From: Pseudomonas segetis
Lineage (GTDB): Bacteria > Pseudomonadota > Gammaproteobacteria > Pseudomonadales > Pseudomonadaceae
Length of the DNA stretch: 64,000 nucleotides
Assembly (NCBI RefSeq): GCF_900188155.1
Contig: NZ_FZOG01000001.1
Location: forward strand, 1,217,899 to 1,281,898
Direction of reading: 5' to 3'
This document shows positions 48,048 to 57,661 of this stretch, one piece after another (position 1 is the first letter of the stretch; each line of letters opens with the position of its first letter). Position numbers and translations under genes: made by a program. The notes under the pieces were generated by a model that saw only the letters and a list, made by a program, of their open reading frames with translations, made no database searches and was not told the origin of the DNA.

Positions 48048-48590
48048 TTACTGATAATCGAGGCTATAGACCAGTTGAGTCTCTACCTGACCAGCTGTCG
48101 CAGCATCGGTGGCGACGTACTGCACACCGTACTCAAGGTTCGCGGTACCAGTACCACCATCGTCGGTAAAACCTACGAAGTTGTTGTTATCATTGGTACG
48201 CAGATCGATACCGGTGCCAGAAGCATCAGTCACCTGTACCTGTACATTCTCAGCAGGAGTTGCAGCTGCGGTGTTGATCAAATAACCTGTGGCCTGGTCG
48301 ACGTTCAGGGCCTCGAAGTAGGCACGTACGCTGCCAGTAGCGGGGCAACCGGTCAGCGACATGCTCACTGAAGTCGCGCCAGCGGTATCGCCTGGATTGG
48401 CCAGGGTAGTTTTGGATACGGATGGCAGAACGACAGTGGCGTCGCCAGTAGCACCGTTAACAGCGATATCACAAGAAGAGTCAACCACTTGGCCAGTAAT
48501 GGTGATAGTGCCATCAGCAGCATAGGCGCCCGAGGCGCTCAGCAAACCGACACTGGCAAGACCCAGAAATGCAGCGGAAAGCGTTTTCAT
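48048..48590 (-). CDS. Major fimbrial subunit (FimA-type pilin)
   Basis: About 180 residues, typical pilin size. The ATG at 48590 follows GGAG and starts a signal peptide (MKTLSAAFLGLASVG, cleavage after AYA). The mature protein begins with the pilin pattern ITGQVVDSSCDIAV and has a second Cys in TGCPATG. It ends in the alternating strand ETQLVYSLDYQ with the penultimate aromatic. It forms the shaft of the pilus and is the first gene of the minus-strand operon. Confidence 0.95.
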   Translation of the reverse strand: MKTLSAAFLGLASVGLLSASGAYAADGTITITGQVVDSSCDIAVNGATGDATVVLPSVSKTTLANPGDTAGATSVSMSLTGCPATGSVRAYFEALNVDQATGYLINTAAATPAENVQVQVTDASGTGIDLRTNDNNNFVGFTDDGGTGTANLEYGVQYVATDAATAGQVETQLVYSLDYQ

Positions 48591-48845
48591 GTAAAACTCC
48601 AATAGAATCTGTTCAATAAACTCCGGAACCATCCTCGGTTTGGAGTGGCGCAAATGTTACTTTGCCACTACTCAGCTGGATGTAGTGTGCTTCTTCGGGG
48701 TCTGTAGGAAAATTCCGAGATACTGAGAAATGCAAGGCTGCATCTCATTCTCAGATGAAATATTTATGCGCTTATCCTATAAGCTGGGGTGTTTGATAAT
48801 TCTTTCAGCCAAGATCAATGCATGGCCCAGTGCAATAGCGCTGAT
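48591..48845 (-). promoter_or_regulatory. Intergenic regulatory region upstream of the pilin gene
   Basis: No gene is seen here. A nested hairpin lies at 48723-48754 (CTGAGA with TCTCAG outside, ATGCA with TGCAT inside). A perfect palindrome, GCTTAT-CCT-ATAAGC, lies at 48770-48784. Both are placed upstream of the pilin gene and could be operator or leader structures. I cannot place -35/-10 boxes with confidence. Confidence 0.4.
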
Positions 48846-48847
48846 GC

Positions 48848-48882
48848 AAAAAAACCGCTAGCGACTGCTCGCTAACGGTTTT
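48848..48882 (-). terminator. Intrinsic terminator of the BCCT transporter gene
   Basis: AAAACCG..TAGCGA (48851-48864) pairs with TCGCTA..CGGTTTT (48869-48882), with one mismatch and a 4-base loop. On the minus strand the stem runs straight into seven Ts (complement of 48848-48854). It lies 33 bases after the transporter stop and is a textbook Rho-independent terminator. Confidence 0.88.
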
Positions 48883-48914
48883 GAAAGTTATTGCTGATCA
48901 GCCAAGGGATGGAC

Positions 48915-50468
48915 TCAGCTTGGCCTCTCGGTAACGAGGGATTTGATAAAGCCGACCATCATCAGCAGCATAATGGCCATGAACGGCAGGCCCATCGCGA
49001 CAGCCCCAGCCTGTATCCCCTTGAGTGCAGTGTCGCCACCAATCACGAATAAAGTGACTGTGACCAACGCCACCATAAACAGCCACAGGATTCGCTGACC
49101 CGCATGGGTATCAGGCTCACCACCAGCGGCCAGGTTATCAACCACCAGGGCGCCGGAATCCATCGATGTGACCATGAATATAACCAGCAGCACGACCACC
49201 AGCATGGAGGTAATAGTCGACATCGGCAGCACTTCCAGGAACTGGAACAATGCCATATTTATATCGGCCAGCCCTGCTGCGAGTGCGCCCTCTCCTGCTG
49301 CGACCTGATTGATGGCACCAAGGCCAAAAGCGGCAAACCAGAAAACAGTCGCTATGGTTGGAAATACCATTGCCACGCAGACCAATTGCCGCAGCGTACG
49401 ACCGCGAGAAACCCTTGCCACAAACACACCGACAATTGGTCCCCAGGTGCACCACCACGCCCAATAGAAAACCGTCCAGCCTTGAAACCAATCCGGGTCT
49501 GGACGATTGATCCAGTTGGCCAGCGGGCCAAAGTACTCGACATAATCCACTGCTGCGGTCAGCACTGATGAAAGAAAGGTTCCCACGCCAACGGCAATAG
49601 CCACCAATACGAACAGCGCCAACGCCAGCAGCATATTGACGTTGCTCAACAGTTTCACCCCGGCATGCATGCCGCGCCATAATGAAAGAGCTGCAAGGCC
49701 GGTTACCGTGAAAATAAACAACAACTGAAAGCTGAAGGAGTTGGCAATACCCAGCACATGGGTGATGCCGGCGGTTGCCTGCATGGCACCCAGGCCCAGC
49801 GAAGTAGCCAGGCCAAACACGGTCAGCACGACTGTGAATACATCGACGATTTGCCCAGGCAAGCCTTTGTAGGCATCGCCTATTAGCGGCTTCAAGCCTG
49901 AGCTCAGTGAGAAAGGCATGCCTTTGTTAAACGCGAAATAGCCAATTACCAGGGCACTTGTCAGGTAAATCGCCCAGGGGTGCAGCCCCCAATGAAAGAT
50001 GGTTGCCCCCATTGCTGCATGAGCCGCCTCTGGTGTGTTCTTAACCACGTTGAGTGGTGTTTTCCACCATTCGGTGTATTGCGCAACCGGCTCGGCAACG
50101 CCCCAGTAGAGCAAGCCGACACCCATGCCGGCGGCAAACATCATGGAGAACCATGACAGCGTGCTGAACTCAGGCTTTGCATTCTCACCGCCCAGGCGGA
50201 TTCTACCGTAAGGCGACAGGGCAATACCGGCACAAAACAACACGGCCAGATTGCCCATGATCATGATGAACCAATCACAATTCTTGAGAATCCAGCCCTT
50301 GATCGCCTCAAGGGCCTGGCCAAAGGCAACAGGCTCATACAACGCGGCCAATACCAGTGCCAGCACGATAAAAAATGATGCAGGGAAGATCACGCGATGG
50401 AAGTTCAACCCCATGATGCGCATATTGAATGCGGGCGCATGAGCACCCTCTGCAGCTATCTCTTTCAT
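48915..50468 (-). CDS. BCCT-family transporter for a betaine/choline/carnitine-type compound
   Basis: 517 residues with 12 predicted helices. It has the glycine-rich GMGVGLLYWGVAEP segment and the family's tryptophan-rich signature (FYWAWWCTWGPIVG) for the trimethylammonium-binding cage. The ATG at 50468 follows GCGAGG. The gene has its own intrinsic terminator. Its upstream region holds a near-copy of the 15-bp box found before the Rieske operon, so it is likely the uptake system for that pathway rather than an osmoregulatory carrier. No long C-terminal osmosensing tail is present. Confidence 0.94.
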   Translation of the reverse strand: MKEIAAEGAHAPAFNMRIMGLNFHRVIFPASFFIVLALVLAALYEPVAFGQALEAIKGWILKNCDWFIMIMGNLAVLFCAGIALSPYGRIRLGGENAKPEFSTLSWFSMMFAAGMGVGLLYWGVAEPVAQYTEWWKTPLNVVKNTPEAAHAAMGATIFHWGLHPWAIYLTSALVIGYFAFNKGMPFSLSSGLKPLIGDAYKGLPGQIVDVFTVVLTVFGLATSLGLGAMQATAGITHVLGIANSFSFQLLFIFTVTGLAALSLWRGMHAGVKLLSNVNMLLALALFVLVAIAVGVGTFLSSVLTAAVDYVEYFGPLANWINRPDPDWFQGWTVFYWAWWCTWGPIVGVFVARVSRGRTLRQLVCVAMVFPTIATVFWFAAFGLGAINQVAAGEGALAAGLADINMALFQFLEVLPMSTITSMLVVVLLVIFMVTSMDSGALVVDNLAAGGEPDTHAGQRILWLFMVALVTVTLFVIGGDTALKGIQAGAVAMGLPFMAIMLLMMVGFIKSLVTERPS

Positions 50469-50621
50469 TACAAGGCCTCGCTATTATTTTTGTATTCAAA
50501 GCAATTCCGGGGCGTGTTTCGTCAATGCGAAATCACCACAAGGCAAGGTTCCGGACTTGTGCTGGAGAGCGATATTCAGTCAGGTCCAACCGCTGTACAA
50601 ACCATTTTATTGAGTTGATTT

Positions 50622-50636
50622 ATGACTTTTTATCAC
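50622..50636. promoter_or_regulatory. Candidate LysR-box before the BCCT gene
   Basis: ATGACTTTTTATCAC differs at two positions from ATGACTTTTAATCAT found twice before the Rieske gene, and keeps the T-N11-A spacing of LysR-type sites. It lies 154 bases upstream of the transporter start. Confidence 0.6.
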
Positions 50637-50707
50637 TGATATTTTTTCCATGGCCAAGGTTTTCCATCCTGTTGAGCAGTTGGAAAACCGGCGGCTCTTG
50701 GCCTTGA

Positions 50708-51100
50708 TCAAACAAGCCCATGACGTTGCTTCCAGTCACCTGGGTGCACTACATAGCCGAACAATGCATGGCCGCCATAGACCAGCTCGGTGCCCTCGGG
50801 AATCCACAACAACTGCCCGGGTGTTACGCGATAGAGCTGGTCATTGGCCTGCAACTCAAAGCAACCTTCTATGACAAAAACCACTTCGTCATAGAGCAGC
50901 GTCCAGGCCACTTGCGCACCTTCCCACCGGGCAAATCCAATGCCTATATTGGGCGAGACTTCGTTGCTGACAGCCCGGGCCACAAAGGCTTGTCCATCGC
51001 CCTGACCGGCGCTGCGCAAGGTGAAGTCGAGATCCATGTGGTCAACCTGCAACACCGGGCCTGTGCCTGAAACCTTTACGCTCGAAGTTGGGCTGTTCAT
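50708..51100 (-). CDS. Small cupin-domain protein (EutQ-like)
   Basis: 130 residues forming one cupin barrel, with ARWEGAQVAWTLLYDEVVFV and GQLLWIPEGTELVYG as the two conserved motifs. The classical His ligands are mostly missing, as in EutQ-type cupins, so a metal-dependent reaction is uncertain. Its start overlaps the stop of the FAD oxidoreductase gene (ATGA), which ties it to the Rieske operon as the last gene. Its role in the pathway is unknown. Confidence 0.85.
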   Translation of the reverse strand: MNSPTSSVKVSGTGPVLQVDHMDLDFTLRSAGQGDGQAFVARAVSNEVSPNIGIGFARWEGAQVAWTLLYDEVVFVIEGCFELQANDQLYRVTPGQLLWIPEGTELVYGGHALFGYVVHPGDWKQRHGLV

Positions 51101-52428
51101 ATTTCACTCCGGCTGTTGAATGCAGCTAAACGAATGCGTGAACGCACTCCCAACCCCAGAAAAGGTTCTGGCGGATTGAGCGATGGCATGCCGGTAACCG
51201 CTTGAATATCACGCAACTGGCTTGAGTCTGCGCCTATGGCTAGATCGGCCAGCAAAGTGCCGGAAATCGTGCCCCATGCCGCGCCGACACCGTTGTCGCA
51301 AGCGGAGGCAAAAACACCGTCCTGCAACTCACCAAAGAAGTTGGTGAAGTTGCGAGAAATGGCATACACCCCGCCCCAGGTATGGGTAAACGGCACTGCG
51401 GCCAGTTGCGGGAAGCGCGCCACAAATGCCTTGCGATGATCTCGCGCAATTTGCTGGCGCATTGCATCACTGGTGCTACGGCCGTACTTGGGAACGTGCT
51501 TGTAGGTGTTGCGGATAATCAAGCGGCGATCCTGAGTCATGCGAACAGTGGTCCCGGCATGATCAGCCGGAGTCAGGCCCCAATCCAGCTGACCGCCATA
51601 CTCGGCGAGCTCAGCATCAGTGAGTTGCCGCGTCCAGCTGGCAAACGTCATCACTGGTAGCAGGCGATTACGCAGGTAACCGAATTCCTGAGTAAATATG
51701 CTGGTGCCCAACAGCAGCTTTGGCGTAGTGATACGGCCTTGTGAGCCATGCAGAACCCAGCCGCCATTGGCATCCGACTCAAGCCGCTGGATGGGCGATT
51801 CTTCAAGCAACTCGACATTGGCCGGCAAGCTACGAGCCAAGCCATTGACCAGAGCGGCGGGCTGCATCAGGTAGCAGCCCGGGGTGAAAATGGCCTGGCT
51901 GTAATGTTGACTGCCGATGACCTTGGCTAATGCCCCGCGATCAACCCACTCAAAAGGCTCGCCGAGGTCTTTCATCAGTTTTGCAAAGTGCTCAAGGTAG
52001 GCTTGCCCGCGAGGACCTACCGCCCCCTGGTATTTACCGGCGTGCGACCATTGGCAATCAATGCCATGCTGGTCGACCAGGCCTTGCAATTGACTGATTG
52101 CTGCACGGTTAAGCCCTAGCAGGCGTTGCTTATGGGCGGGGTCCGGATGCTCAAGGGCAAACTTGTGCGGCAGGTCAATCACAAACCCCGAGTTACGCCC
52201 CGAAGCGCCGTACCCAACGCGCTGTGCATCGATCAAAAGGATGCGCGCCTCAGGCAGTTGCTCGGCCAGGCGCCTGGCGGCAGCCAGGCCGGCAAAGCCT
52301 GCGCCGATGACGGCGTAGTCTGCACGCTGCTGGCCCTGCAGGCGCTTGGCGGCTGGCAGATCATGCAATGCGCTGTACCAGCCGCAACTTGAGTCGTCCA
52401 AGGGTAAATTTGCGTTCTTATTCGTCAT
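51097..52428 (-). CDS. FAD-dependent amine oxidoreductase (DAO/PuuB-like)
   Basis: About 443 residues from the ATG at 52428, with AGAGG upstream; an earlier in-frame start would overlap the preceding gene. It has an N-terminal FAD motif (VIGAGFAGLAAARRLAE), GASGRNSGF as in gamma-glutamylputrescine oxidases, and the C-terminal FAD segment GVYAISRNFTNFFG...CDNGVGAAWG. Such enzymes oxidise secondary or primary amines to imines, giving an aldehyde after hydrolysis. In this operon it could remove an N-alkyl group after the Rieske step or oxidise the carbon chain of the amine. Confidence 0.9.
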   Translation of the reverse strand: MTNKNANLPLDDSSCGWYSALHDLPAAKRLQGQQRADYAVIGAGFAGLAAARRLAEQLPEARILLIDAQRVGYGASGRNSGFVIDLPHKFALEHPDPAHKQRLLGLNRAAISQLQGLVDQHGIDCQWSHAGKYQGAVGPRGQAYLEHFAKLMKDLGEPFEWVDRGALAKVIGSQHYSQAIFTPGCYLMQPAALVNGLARSLPANVELLEESPIQRLESDANGGWVLHGSQGRITTPKLLLGTSIFTQEFGYLRNRLLPVMTFASWTRQLTDAELAEYGGQLDWGLTPADHAGTTVRMTQDRRLIIRNTYKHVPKYGRSTSDAMRQQIARDHRKAFVARFPQLAAVPFTHTWGGVYAISRNFTNFFGELQDGVFASACDNGVGAAWGTISGTLLADLAIGADSSQLRDIQAVTGMPSLNPPEPFLGLGVRSRIRLAAFNSRSEI

Positions 52429-52438
52429 GATGCGCCTC

Positions 52439-53833
52439 TCAGGCCACGGCTTGTTGCGCGGTTTCGCACGATTGCAGCCAACTATTGCGTTGCAACTGGG
52501 CCTGGCGTCCAAGCAGCACGAACCCATGCAGTTTCCCGGCAGCGCAATAGAACCCGGCGCTCATGCCATCTTCTGTCGAGGTGCAGCGCCACTCTCCCTG
52601 GATACCTGTTGCAGGTGGTAGCAGGCACAGGGGCGCCGCTGGTGTTTTCACCATGACCGGCATCAGTGGGTAGTCAGTCGCGCTCAATTGTCCGAGCAAG
52701 GTTTTGCTCAGTGCCTGGATTCCCTGGTTGATTGGTGCCAGATAGGGCAATAACTGCCCGTCGATTTCAATGCAGTCACCCAGGGCATAAATGCCCGGCA
52801 CCGAGGTCCGCAAGTGCGCGTCGACCTTGATCCCGCGGTCGGTTGCAATCCCGGCGCTCTGCGCAAGCTGCAGGTTGGGTCGTAGCCCGACCGCAGACAG
52901 CACCAGGTCGGCCTCCAGCTCTTGACCATCACTTAGCTGCAACCTATAGCCCTGTTCCAGCCGGTCAATCTGCGTCAGCGAGTTTTGCAGGTACCAATTG
53001 ACGCCCTGCTCGCTCAGCGCCTCTTGTAGATGCTGTCCGGCCTGCGCCGGTAGCAGGCGCTCCATAGGCCACTGCCCCAGGCCTATGACGCTGACCTGAT
53101 AACCCTTGCCGACCAGGTCATTGGCAAACTCACAACCAATAAGACCATCCCCCAGGATCGCCACATGCCTGGCACCGGCCAGGCGCTGGCGAAAGGCTTG
53201 GTAGTCCTGCAGGTTATTGACACTGAGCATGGCCTCGCTATCGCCTGCAATCGGCAGGCGAATGGGTGCGGCGCCACTGGCCAGCACCAACTGGCCATAT
53301 TCCATCTCACCCAAACTGGTATGCAACACAGCCTTGGCACTGTCGATGTGCTCGACCTTGCAGTGTGGGTAGATGCGGATGTTCAGACGCTTTTCCAGAG
53401 CCAGTGGCGACTCGCTAGCAAGACCTTCGACGCTCTTGCCCTGGGCAAGAGCAATGGACAGTCCAGGCTTGGAATACAAATGCCCGGAGTCCTGGGTAAG
53501 CAAACGAATTTCAACCTTGGCATCTGCCCGGCGTAACGCCTGGGCTAAACCATAACCAGCATAGCCACTGCCGATGATCACGATCGGCTGGCGTGGTTGC
53601 ACGCTTGCTGGCGCTTCAACAATTGGCGTGGGCGCAACTGCTGGCGTTGCTACCGCAATGACGGGTTCGTCGATTTCAAGCATTTCGAAATCACTTTTAC
53701 CAACGCCGCACTCCGGGCAGACCCAGTCTTCAGGTACATCTTCCCAGCGCGTCCCGGCAGCGATTCCATCTTTGGGCCAGCCTTCGGCTTCGTCGTAGAT
53801 CAGGCCACAAACCACACATAACCACTTTTTCAT
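52439..53833 (-). CDS. Rubredoxin-rubredoxin reductase fusion protein
   Basis: About 464 residues from the ATG at 53833. Residues 1-50 are a complete rubredoxin (CVVCG and CPECG iron ligands). A Pro/Ala/Val-rich linker leads to a two-dinucleotide FAD/NAD(P)H reductase ([37 protein letters not shown]), with a C-terminal domain like that of rubredoxin reductases. It should pass electrons from NAD(P)H through FAD to the attached iron centre. It lies 11 bases after the aldehyde dehydrogenase gene in the Rieske operon and no other reductase is present, so it is the best candidate donor for the oxygenase. Confidence 0.93.
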   Translation of the reverse strand: MKKWLCVVCGLIYDEAEGWPKDGIAAGTRWEDVPEDWVCPECGVGKSDFEMLEIDEPVIAVATPAVAPTPIVEAPASVQPRQPIVIIGSGYAGYGLAQALRRADAKVEIRLLTQDSGHLYSKPGLSIALAQGKSVEGLASESPLALEKRLNIRIYPHCKVEHIDSAKAVLHTSLGEMEYGQLVLASGAAPIRLPIAGDSEAMLSVNNLQDYQAFRQRLAGARHVAILGDGLIGCEFANDLVGKGYQVSVIGLGQWPMERLLPAQAGQHLQEALSEQGVNWYLQNSLTQIDRLEQGYRLQLSDGQELEADLVLSAVGLRPNLQLAQSAGIATDRGIKVDAHLRTSVPGIYALGDCIEIDGQLLPYLAPINQGIQALSKTLLGQLSATDYPLMPVMVKTPAAPLCLLPPATGIQGEWRCTSTEDGMSAGFYCAAGKLHGFVLLGRQAQLQRNSWLQSCETAQQAVA

Positions 53834-53844
53834 GATCGTCTCCG

Positions 53845-55290
53845 CTACTCGCCGGTAACACGGATGGCAACGTTTTTTGTCCGAACGTAGCTGTAGAGCG
53901 CTTCCTGCCCTTTCTCGCGGCCGAAACCAGACAAGCCGACGCCGCCAAATGGTGTTTCGATACCACCGGCATACCATTCATTGACGAACACCTGGCCTGC
54001 TTTCAAGCGGCGCGTGCAACGCATGGCGCAGCTGATATCCTGGGTGAAGACACCGGCAACCAACCCAAACTCGGTGCCGTTGGCTATGGCCAGGGCATCT
54101 TCTTCGCTATCAAAGGGAATAACCGCCAGCACCGGGCCGAATACTTCATCCTGGGCAATGCTCATTTGCGGGCTGACATCGCGTATCACCGTTGGCCGCA
54201 TAAAGTGCCCGGCGCGATCATTAAAGGACTCGCCACCAGTGGCAATCACTGCGCCTTCTTCAACTGCAGTGCGGCACAGCTGTTCGATGCCTGCAAGCTG
54301 TCCGGCGCTGATTACTGGCGTCAGGTCGGGATTGTGTTCGCCAATATCGACACTCAGGCCTTCGGCCATATTCACAACCAGATCAACGATTTCATCGTAG
54401 ATCTCGCGCTGCACGAGCAGTCGCGACAGGGCTGAACAGACCTGGCCGGCATTGAAGAAAATACCGCTTTTGACACTGCTCAATACCTGTTGGCGATCCG
54501 CATCGGCAAACACCAGCGCCGCCGATTTACCGCCCAACTCCATCACGCTCGGAGTAGCGTTTTCAGCCGCAGCGTGCAGAATCGATTGCCCTGTTGGAAC
54601 TGATCCGGTGAATACAATCTGATCCACCTGTTTGCTGCTGACCAGGTATGAACCCACTTCCCGGCCGCGTCCGCAGATCAGGTTGACCGCTCCCTTGGGC
54701 AGCCCGACTTTGGCAATTGCACGGATCAACACGCACATGCCAAGCGGTGACAGCTCTGGCGATTTGATCACCACCGCATTTCCGGCCGCCAAAGCCGGAG
54801 CCAGTGAGCGCGCACAAATGGATACCGGGAAGTTCCAGGGTACGATCTGCGCCGACACGCCCATCGGATCGTACTGGGTGAAATCCATATAGCCATTGCC
54901 CAGTGGGATCGAGGTGCCCTCGATCTTGTCGGCCATGCCAGCGTAGTATTCGAAGTAACGCGCAGCTTCGGTGAACTCGTCACGGGCATCATTGAGGCTT
55001 TTGCCGTTTTCCTTGCAGAGCACCCAGGCGCCCTCCTCGGCAACCGCCCGGATCTCAGCGGCAATCTGCAACAGCCAGGTTACCCGCTGAGCTGGTCGTA
55101 CACGGTTTAGTTCGTTGCTGTCAGCGCAGCGGCGAGCAGCATCCAGTGCGCGCTGAGCATCGACCACAGAGGCCTGGGCGATGGTCGCCAATGGTTCGCC
55201 AGTGGCAGGTTGATGCACCTTGAGCTGATTGGCGCTATCGACCCATTCTCCATCGATATAGTTGAGCCAGTGAGCATTGATGTTGGTCAT
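53845..55290 (-). CDS. NAD(P)-dependent aldehyde dehydrogenase
   Basis: About 481 residues from the ATG at 55290, which has AAGGAGAC upstream. Catalytic Glu251 (MELGGKS) and Cys285 (GQVCSA) are present, as is the IVPWNFP cofactor segment. It resembles betaine-aldehyde/gamma-aminobutyraldehyde dehydrogenases. It is ten bases after the Rieske gene. It would oxidise an aldehyde released by the oxygenase or by the amine oxidase; the real substrate may be betaine-like or amino aldehydes. Confidence 0.94.
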   Translation of the reverse strand: MTNINAHWLNYIDGEWVDSANQLKVHQPATGEPLATIAQASVVDAQRALDAARRCADSNELNRVRPAQRVTWLLQIAAEIRAVAEEGAWVLCKENGKSLNDARDEFTEAARYFEYYAGMADKIEGTSIPLGNGYMDFTQYDPMGVSAQIVPWNFPVSICARSLAPALAAGNAVVIKSPELSPLGMCVLIRAIAKVGLPKGAVNLICGRGREVGSYLVSSKQVDQIVFTGSVPTGQSILHAAAENATPSVMELGGKSAALVFADADRQQVLSSVKSGIFFNAGQVCSALSRLLVQREIYDEIVDLVVNMAEGLSVDIGEHNPDLTPVISAGQLAGIEQLCRTAVEEGAVIATGGESFNDRAGHFMRPTVIRDVSPQMSIAQDEVFGPVLAVIPFDSEEDALAIANGTEFGLVAGVFTQDISCAMRCTRRLKAGQVFVNEWYAGGIETPFGGVGLSGFGREKGQEALYSYVRTKNVAIRVTGE

Positions 55291-55300
55291 GTCTGTCTCC

Positions 55301-56491
55301 TTAGGCCGACTTGTCGGTTTCCAGGAACTGGCGAGCAGCCCAGGTATGGAAAAAATGGGTCGGAATATCCATCTCGGGCGAGAAGGCACCACCTTTGTAA
55401 CCCGGCGAGTGACGACCTTTCTGCATGCCCTCCACCGAACTCACGTCTTCGGCGAACACCACTTTCCAAGACTCCAGAATTGAATTGCGGCAAGCAGCGT
55501 ATTCATCGTTCAGCGCTTCATCGCCGACGTAGAACACACGTAGATGTTCCAGGGTGCGCCCCGGCGCTACCGGTTCCAGTTGCATGGCAAAAGCGTGATC
55601 GGCCTGAATACCCAGCAGAACGTTGGGGAAAAAGGCTACGTACTCGGCATTGCGCAGACGGTCTTGCGGCCAGCTCGGAAACTTCGGCATATGCGTGCCT
55701 GCTACATCTGACAGGTTGTAGGCGTAGCTGCCCTGCCCTGCGAAGTTGTCGCCGAACATGATGTTGTAGTGGTCTTCAAGGCGTGAATAGGTATTCAGGC
55801 TGGGGTGGACCCAAGGCAGGTGATATGCCTCGCAGTAGTTTTCAACGGCCAGTTTCCAGTTGCAGTTGATATCCAGGGTGGTGGCATCGAAACCTGGTCG
55901 GCGACGCAGCAGGCTCATGCCGTCGTCTCCCAGAAACTGGCTCCAACGGTCGGTCAGGGGGGCAAGCATTTCCTCCAGCGGTTGAGCGTCACCCGACAGG
56001 TTGACGAACACCATGTCCATCCAGGTCGCGCTGCGCAGCGCTTTAAGGCCATGTTTTTCGCAAGCGAAACGCTCATCCTTGTGCTTGTCGATTCCGCCCA
56101 CGTGAGGCGTGCCGCGCAGTGCGCCATTCAAATCGTAAGTCCAGGAATGGTAAGGGCAACGGATGACCCCTTGCACAACGCCTTCTTCTTCGACCAGTTT
56201 CATGCCGCGGTGGCTGCATACGTTGTGGAATACCTGCACCACCCCTTCGCGATTACGCATCAACAGCAATGGCAGCCCCATGAAATCAACTGGCTTGACC
56301 GCCCCTTTCTGTACAAGATCGCTGGCAAAGCCGATGCATGCCCAGGTCTTGCCCATGACTTGATCACGCTCTAACTCGAAATAACGCTGCTCGGTATAGA
56401 ACTCATTGCTGAGCCCGGTGGCTTGGTGAATGGGGTTGAGAACGGTTTCCAGTTGCTGGACCGGAATACGTTGAGAGATAGAATTGTTCAT
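55301..56491 (-). CDS. Rieske oxygenase alpha subunit, CntA/GbcA-like (quaternary ammonium type)
   Basis: 396 residues. The Rieske [2Fe-2S] ligands are C92, H94, C112 and H115 (CSHRG, CPYHSW). The mononuclear iron site is seen in ENYCEAYHLPWVH, with E221, H224 and H229. The residue bridging the two centres in most Rieske oxygenases is Asp; here it is Glu with the same spacing as CntA E205/H208/H213. That is a mark of the carnitine, betaine and stachydrine oxygenase group. It probably cleaves a C-N bond of a quaternary ammonium compound with O2. It is the first gene of the operon, with GGGGAG before the ATG and a paired operator upstream. Confidence 0.93.
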   Translation of the reverse strand: MNNSISQRIPVQQLETVLNPIHQATGLSNEFYTEQRYFELERDQVMGKTWACIGFASDLVQKGAVKPVDFMGLPLLLMRNREGVVQVFHNVCSHRGMKLVEEEGVVQGVIRCPYHSWTYDLNGALRGTPHVGGIDKHKDERFACEKHGLKALRSATWMDMVFVNLSGDAQPLEEMLAPLTDRWSQFLGDDGMSLLRRRPGFDATTLDINCNWKLAVENYCEAYHLPWVHPSLNTYSRLEDHYNIMFGDNFAGQGSYAYNLSDVAGTHMPKFPSWPQDRLRNAEYVAFFPNVLLGIQADHAFAMQLEPVAPGRTLEHLRVFYVGDEALNDEYAACRNSILESWKVVFAEDVSSVEGMQKGRHSPGYKGGAFSPEMDIPTHFFHTWAARQFLETDKSA

Positions 56492-56614
56492 TGTTTTTCT
56501 CCCCTGCTGGGCACGGTTGGGTCAAGTTCGGCAGGTGCATTAGCCACGCTCCGTTGACCGCGAGTTTCGAGAAAAACAGCGATTTTCGACAAACGATTTT
56601 TTACATGATCGTTT

Positions 56615-56629
56615 ATGACTTTTAATCAT
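56615..56629. promoter_or_regulatory. Candidate LysR-box, left arm, before the Rieske operon
   Basis: ATGACTTTTAATCAT is the exact reverse complement of the sequence at 56686-56700 and is itself a partial palindrome (ATGA-N7-TCAT, T-N11-A). It lies 124 bases upstream of the Rieske start. Confidence 0.7.
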
Positions 56630-56685
56630 TAATAATTTATTAAATGCCCTATGCAAGCTGCTAAGAGCACTTATTATTTTTATAT

Positions 56686-56700
56686 ATGATTAAAAGTCAT
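56686..56700. promoter_or_regulatory. Candidate LysR-box, right arm, before the Rieske operon
   Basis: ATGATTAAAAGTCAT, the perfect inverted partner of 56615-56629, 71 bases away centre to centre, in AT-rich DNA between the Rieske and LysR genes. Two spaced boxes suit a LysR tetramer that bends the promoter. Confidence 0.7.
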
Positions 56701-56731
56701 TAATTGAAGAGAAAAACTATTGCCTGAACCA

Positions 56732-57661
56732 TCAAGCGCCGGATTCAGGATCGCTTGTGGCAAGCGGTAGTTGGGAAATTAACCAGGAACGAAATTGCTT
56801 CACGCTTTGGCGTGTTGCAGCCCGACTGTTCGGTTCGAGCAAGCAAAATTGCCCTTCGGTCATCAAGGTCGATTCAACCGGGCGGACCAAGGCGCCCGTC
56901 TGCAGATGGTTGTCGACCAGGTTCGACCAGGCCAAAGCGATGCCCTGCCCGCCTATGGCCGACTGCAGCAACATCGAGTAGCTGTTGATATTGATTCGAT
57001 GCCGTGGCTGGACCATTTTTGTACCCAGCCGGGTAAACCACTCCGACCAGCCTATCCAATCGCGCTGTGGGTCTTCCAGCCACAACAAGGTGCAGGATGA
57101 AAACTGCTCAACGCTTTCCAGTTCAGGGTGCTTGGCCAGATAAGCCGGGCTGCACACCGGGAATACTTCCTCGGTGAACAAGGGAGTGACCTGCATGTTC
57201 TTTGGCAAGGTGCGGCAATAGTAAAGCGCCAAGTCACAATCGAGCCGCGAGTAATCCTTGACGTGATCGTAGGCGATGATGCGCAGGTCAATTTCTTCGT
57301 TGTCACGCTGGAACTCGGCTACTTTTGGCAACAGCCACAATGAGGCCATCGCAGTGCTGGTCGCGACCGTGACTTGCTGCGAACCTTTCCAGTGACGAAT
57401 TTCTCCAGTGGCGCTGGCCAGTTGAATCAAGGTCTCGCGAACGACTTCGTAATATTGGTTACCGGTTGGCGTAAGGTTCATGGCTCGAGTCGTACGCTCG
57501 AAAAGCGCCTTGCCCAGGTAGTCCTCCAGCAACCTGACCTGACGACTTACCGCCCCTTGGGTCACATTGAGTTCATGGGCGGCAAGGGTGAAGCTCAAAT
57601 TACGAGCAGCGCTCTCAAAGGCAACCAGGCTATTCAAGGGTGGCAATGGATTAATTTTCAT
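56732..57661 (-). CDS. LysR-family transcriptional regulator
   Basis: 309 residues. An N-terminal HTH (LNSLVAFESAARNLSFTLAAHELNVT in two parts, QGAVSRQVRLLE) is followed by a periplasmic-binding-like effector domain. It belongs to the GcvA-like class with PPLNSLVAFE at the start. It lies just upstream of the Rieske operon on the same strand, with the paired boxes in the gap. It is the likely activator of that operon and of the BCCT gene. No copy of the box was seen before its own start, so it may not be autoregulated by the same site. Confidence 0.94.
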   Translation of the reverse strand: MKINPLPPLNSLVAFESAARNLSFTLAAHELNVTQGAVSRQVRLLEDYLGKALFERTTRAMNLTPTGNQYYEVVRETLIQLASATGEIRHWKGSQQVTVATSTAMASLWLLPKVAEFQRDNEEIDLRIIAYDHVKDYSRLDCDLALYYCRTLPKNMQVTPLFTEEVFPVCSPAYLAKHPELESVEQFSSCTLLWLEDPQRDWIGWSEWFTRLGTKMVQPRHRININSYSMLLQSAIGGQGIALAWSNLVDNHLQTGALVRPVESTLMTEGQFCLLEPNSRAATRQSVKQFRSWLISQLPLATSDPESGA

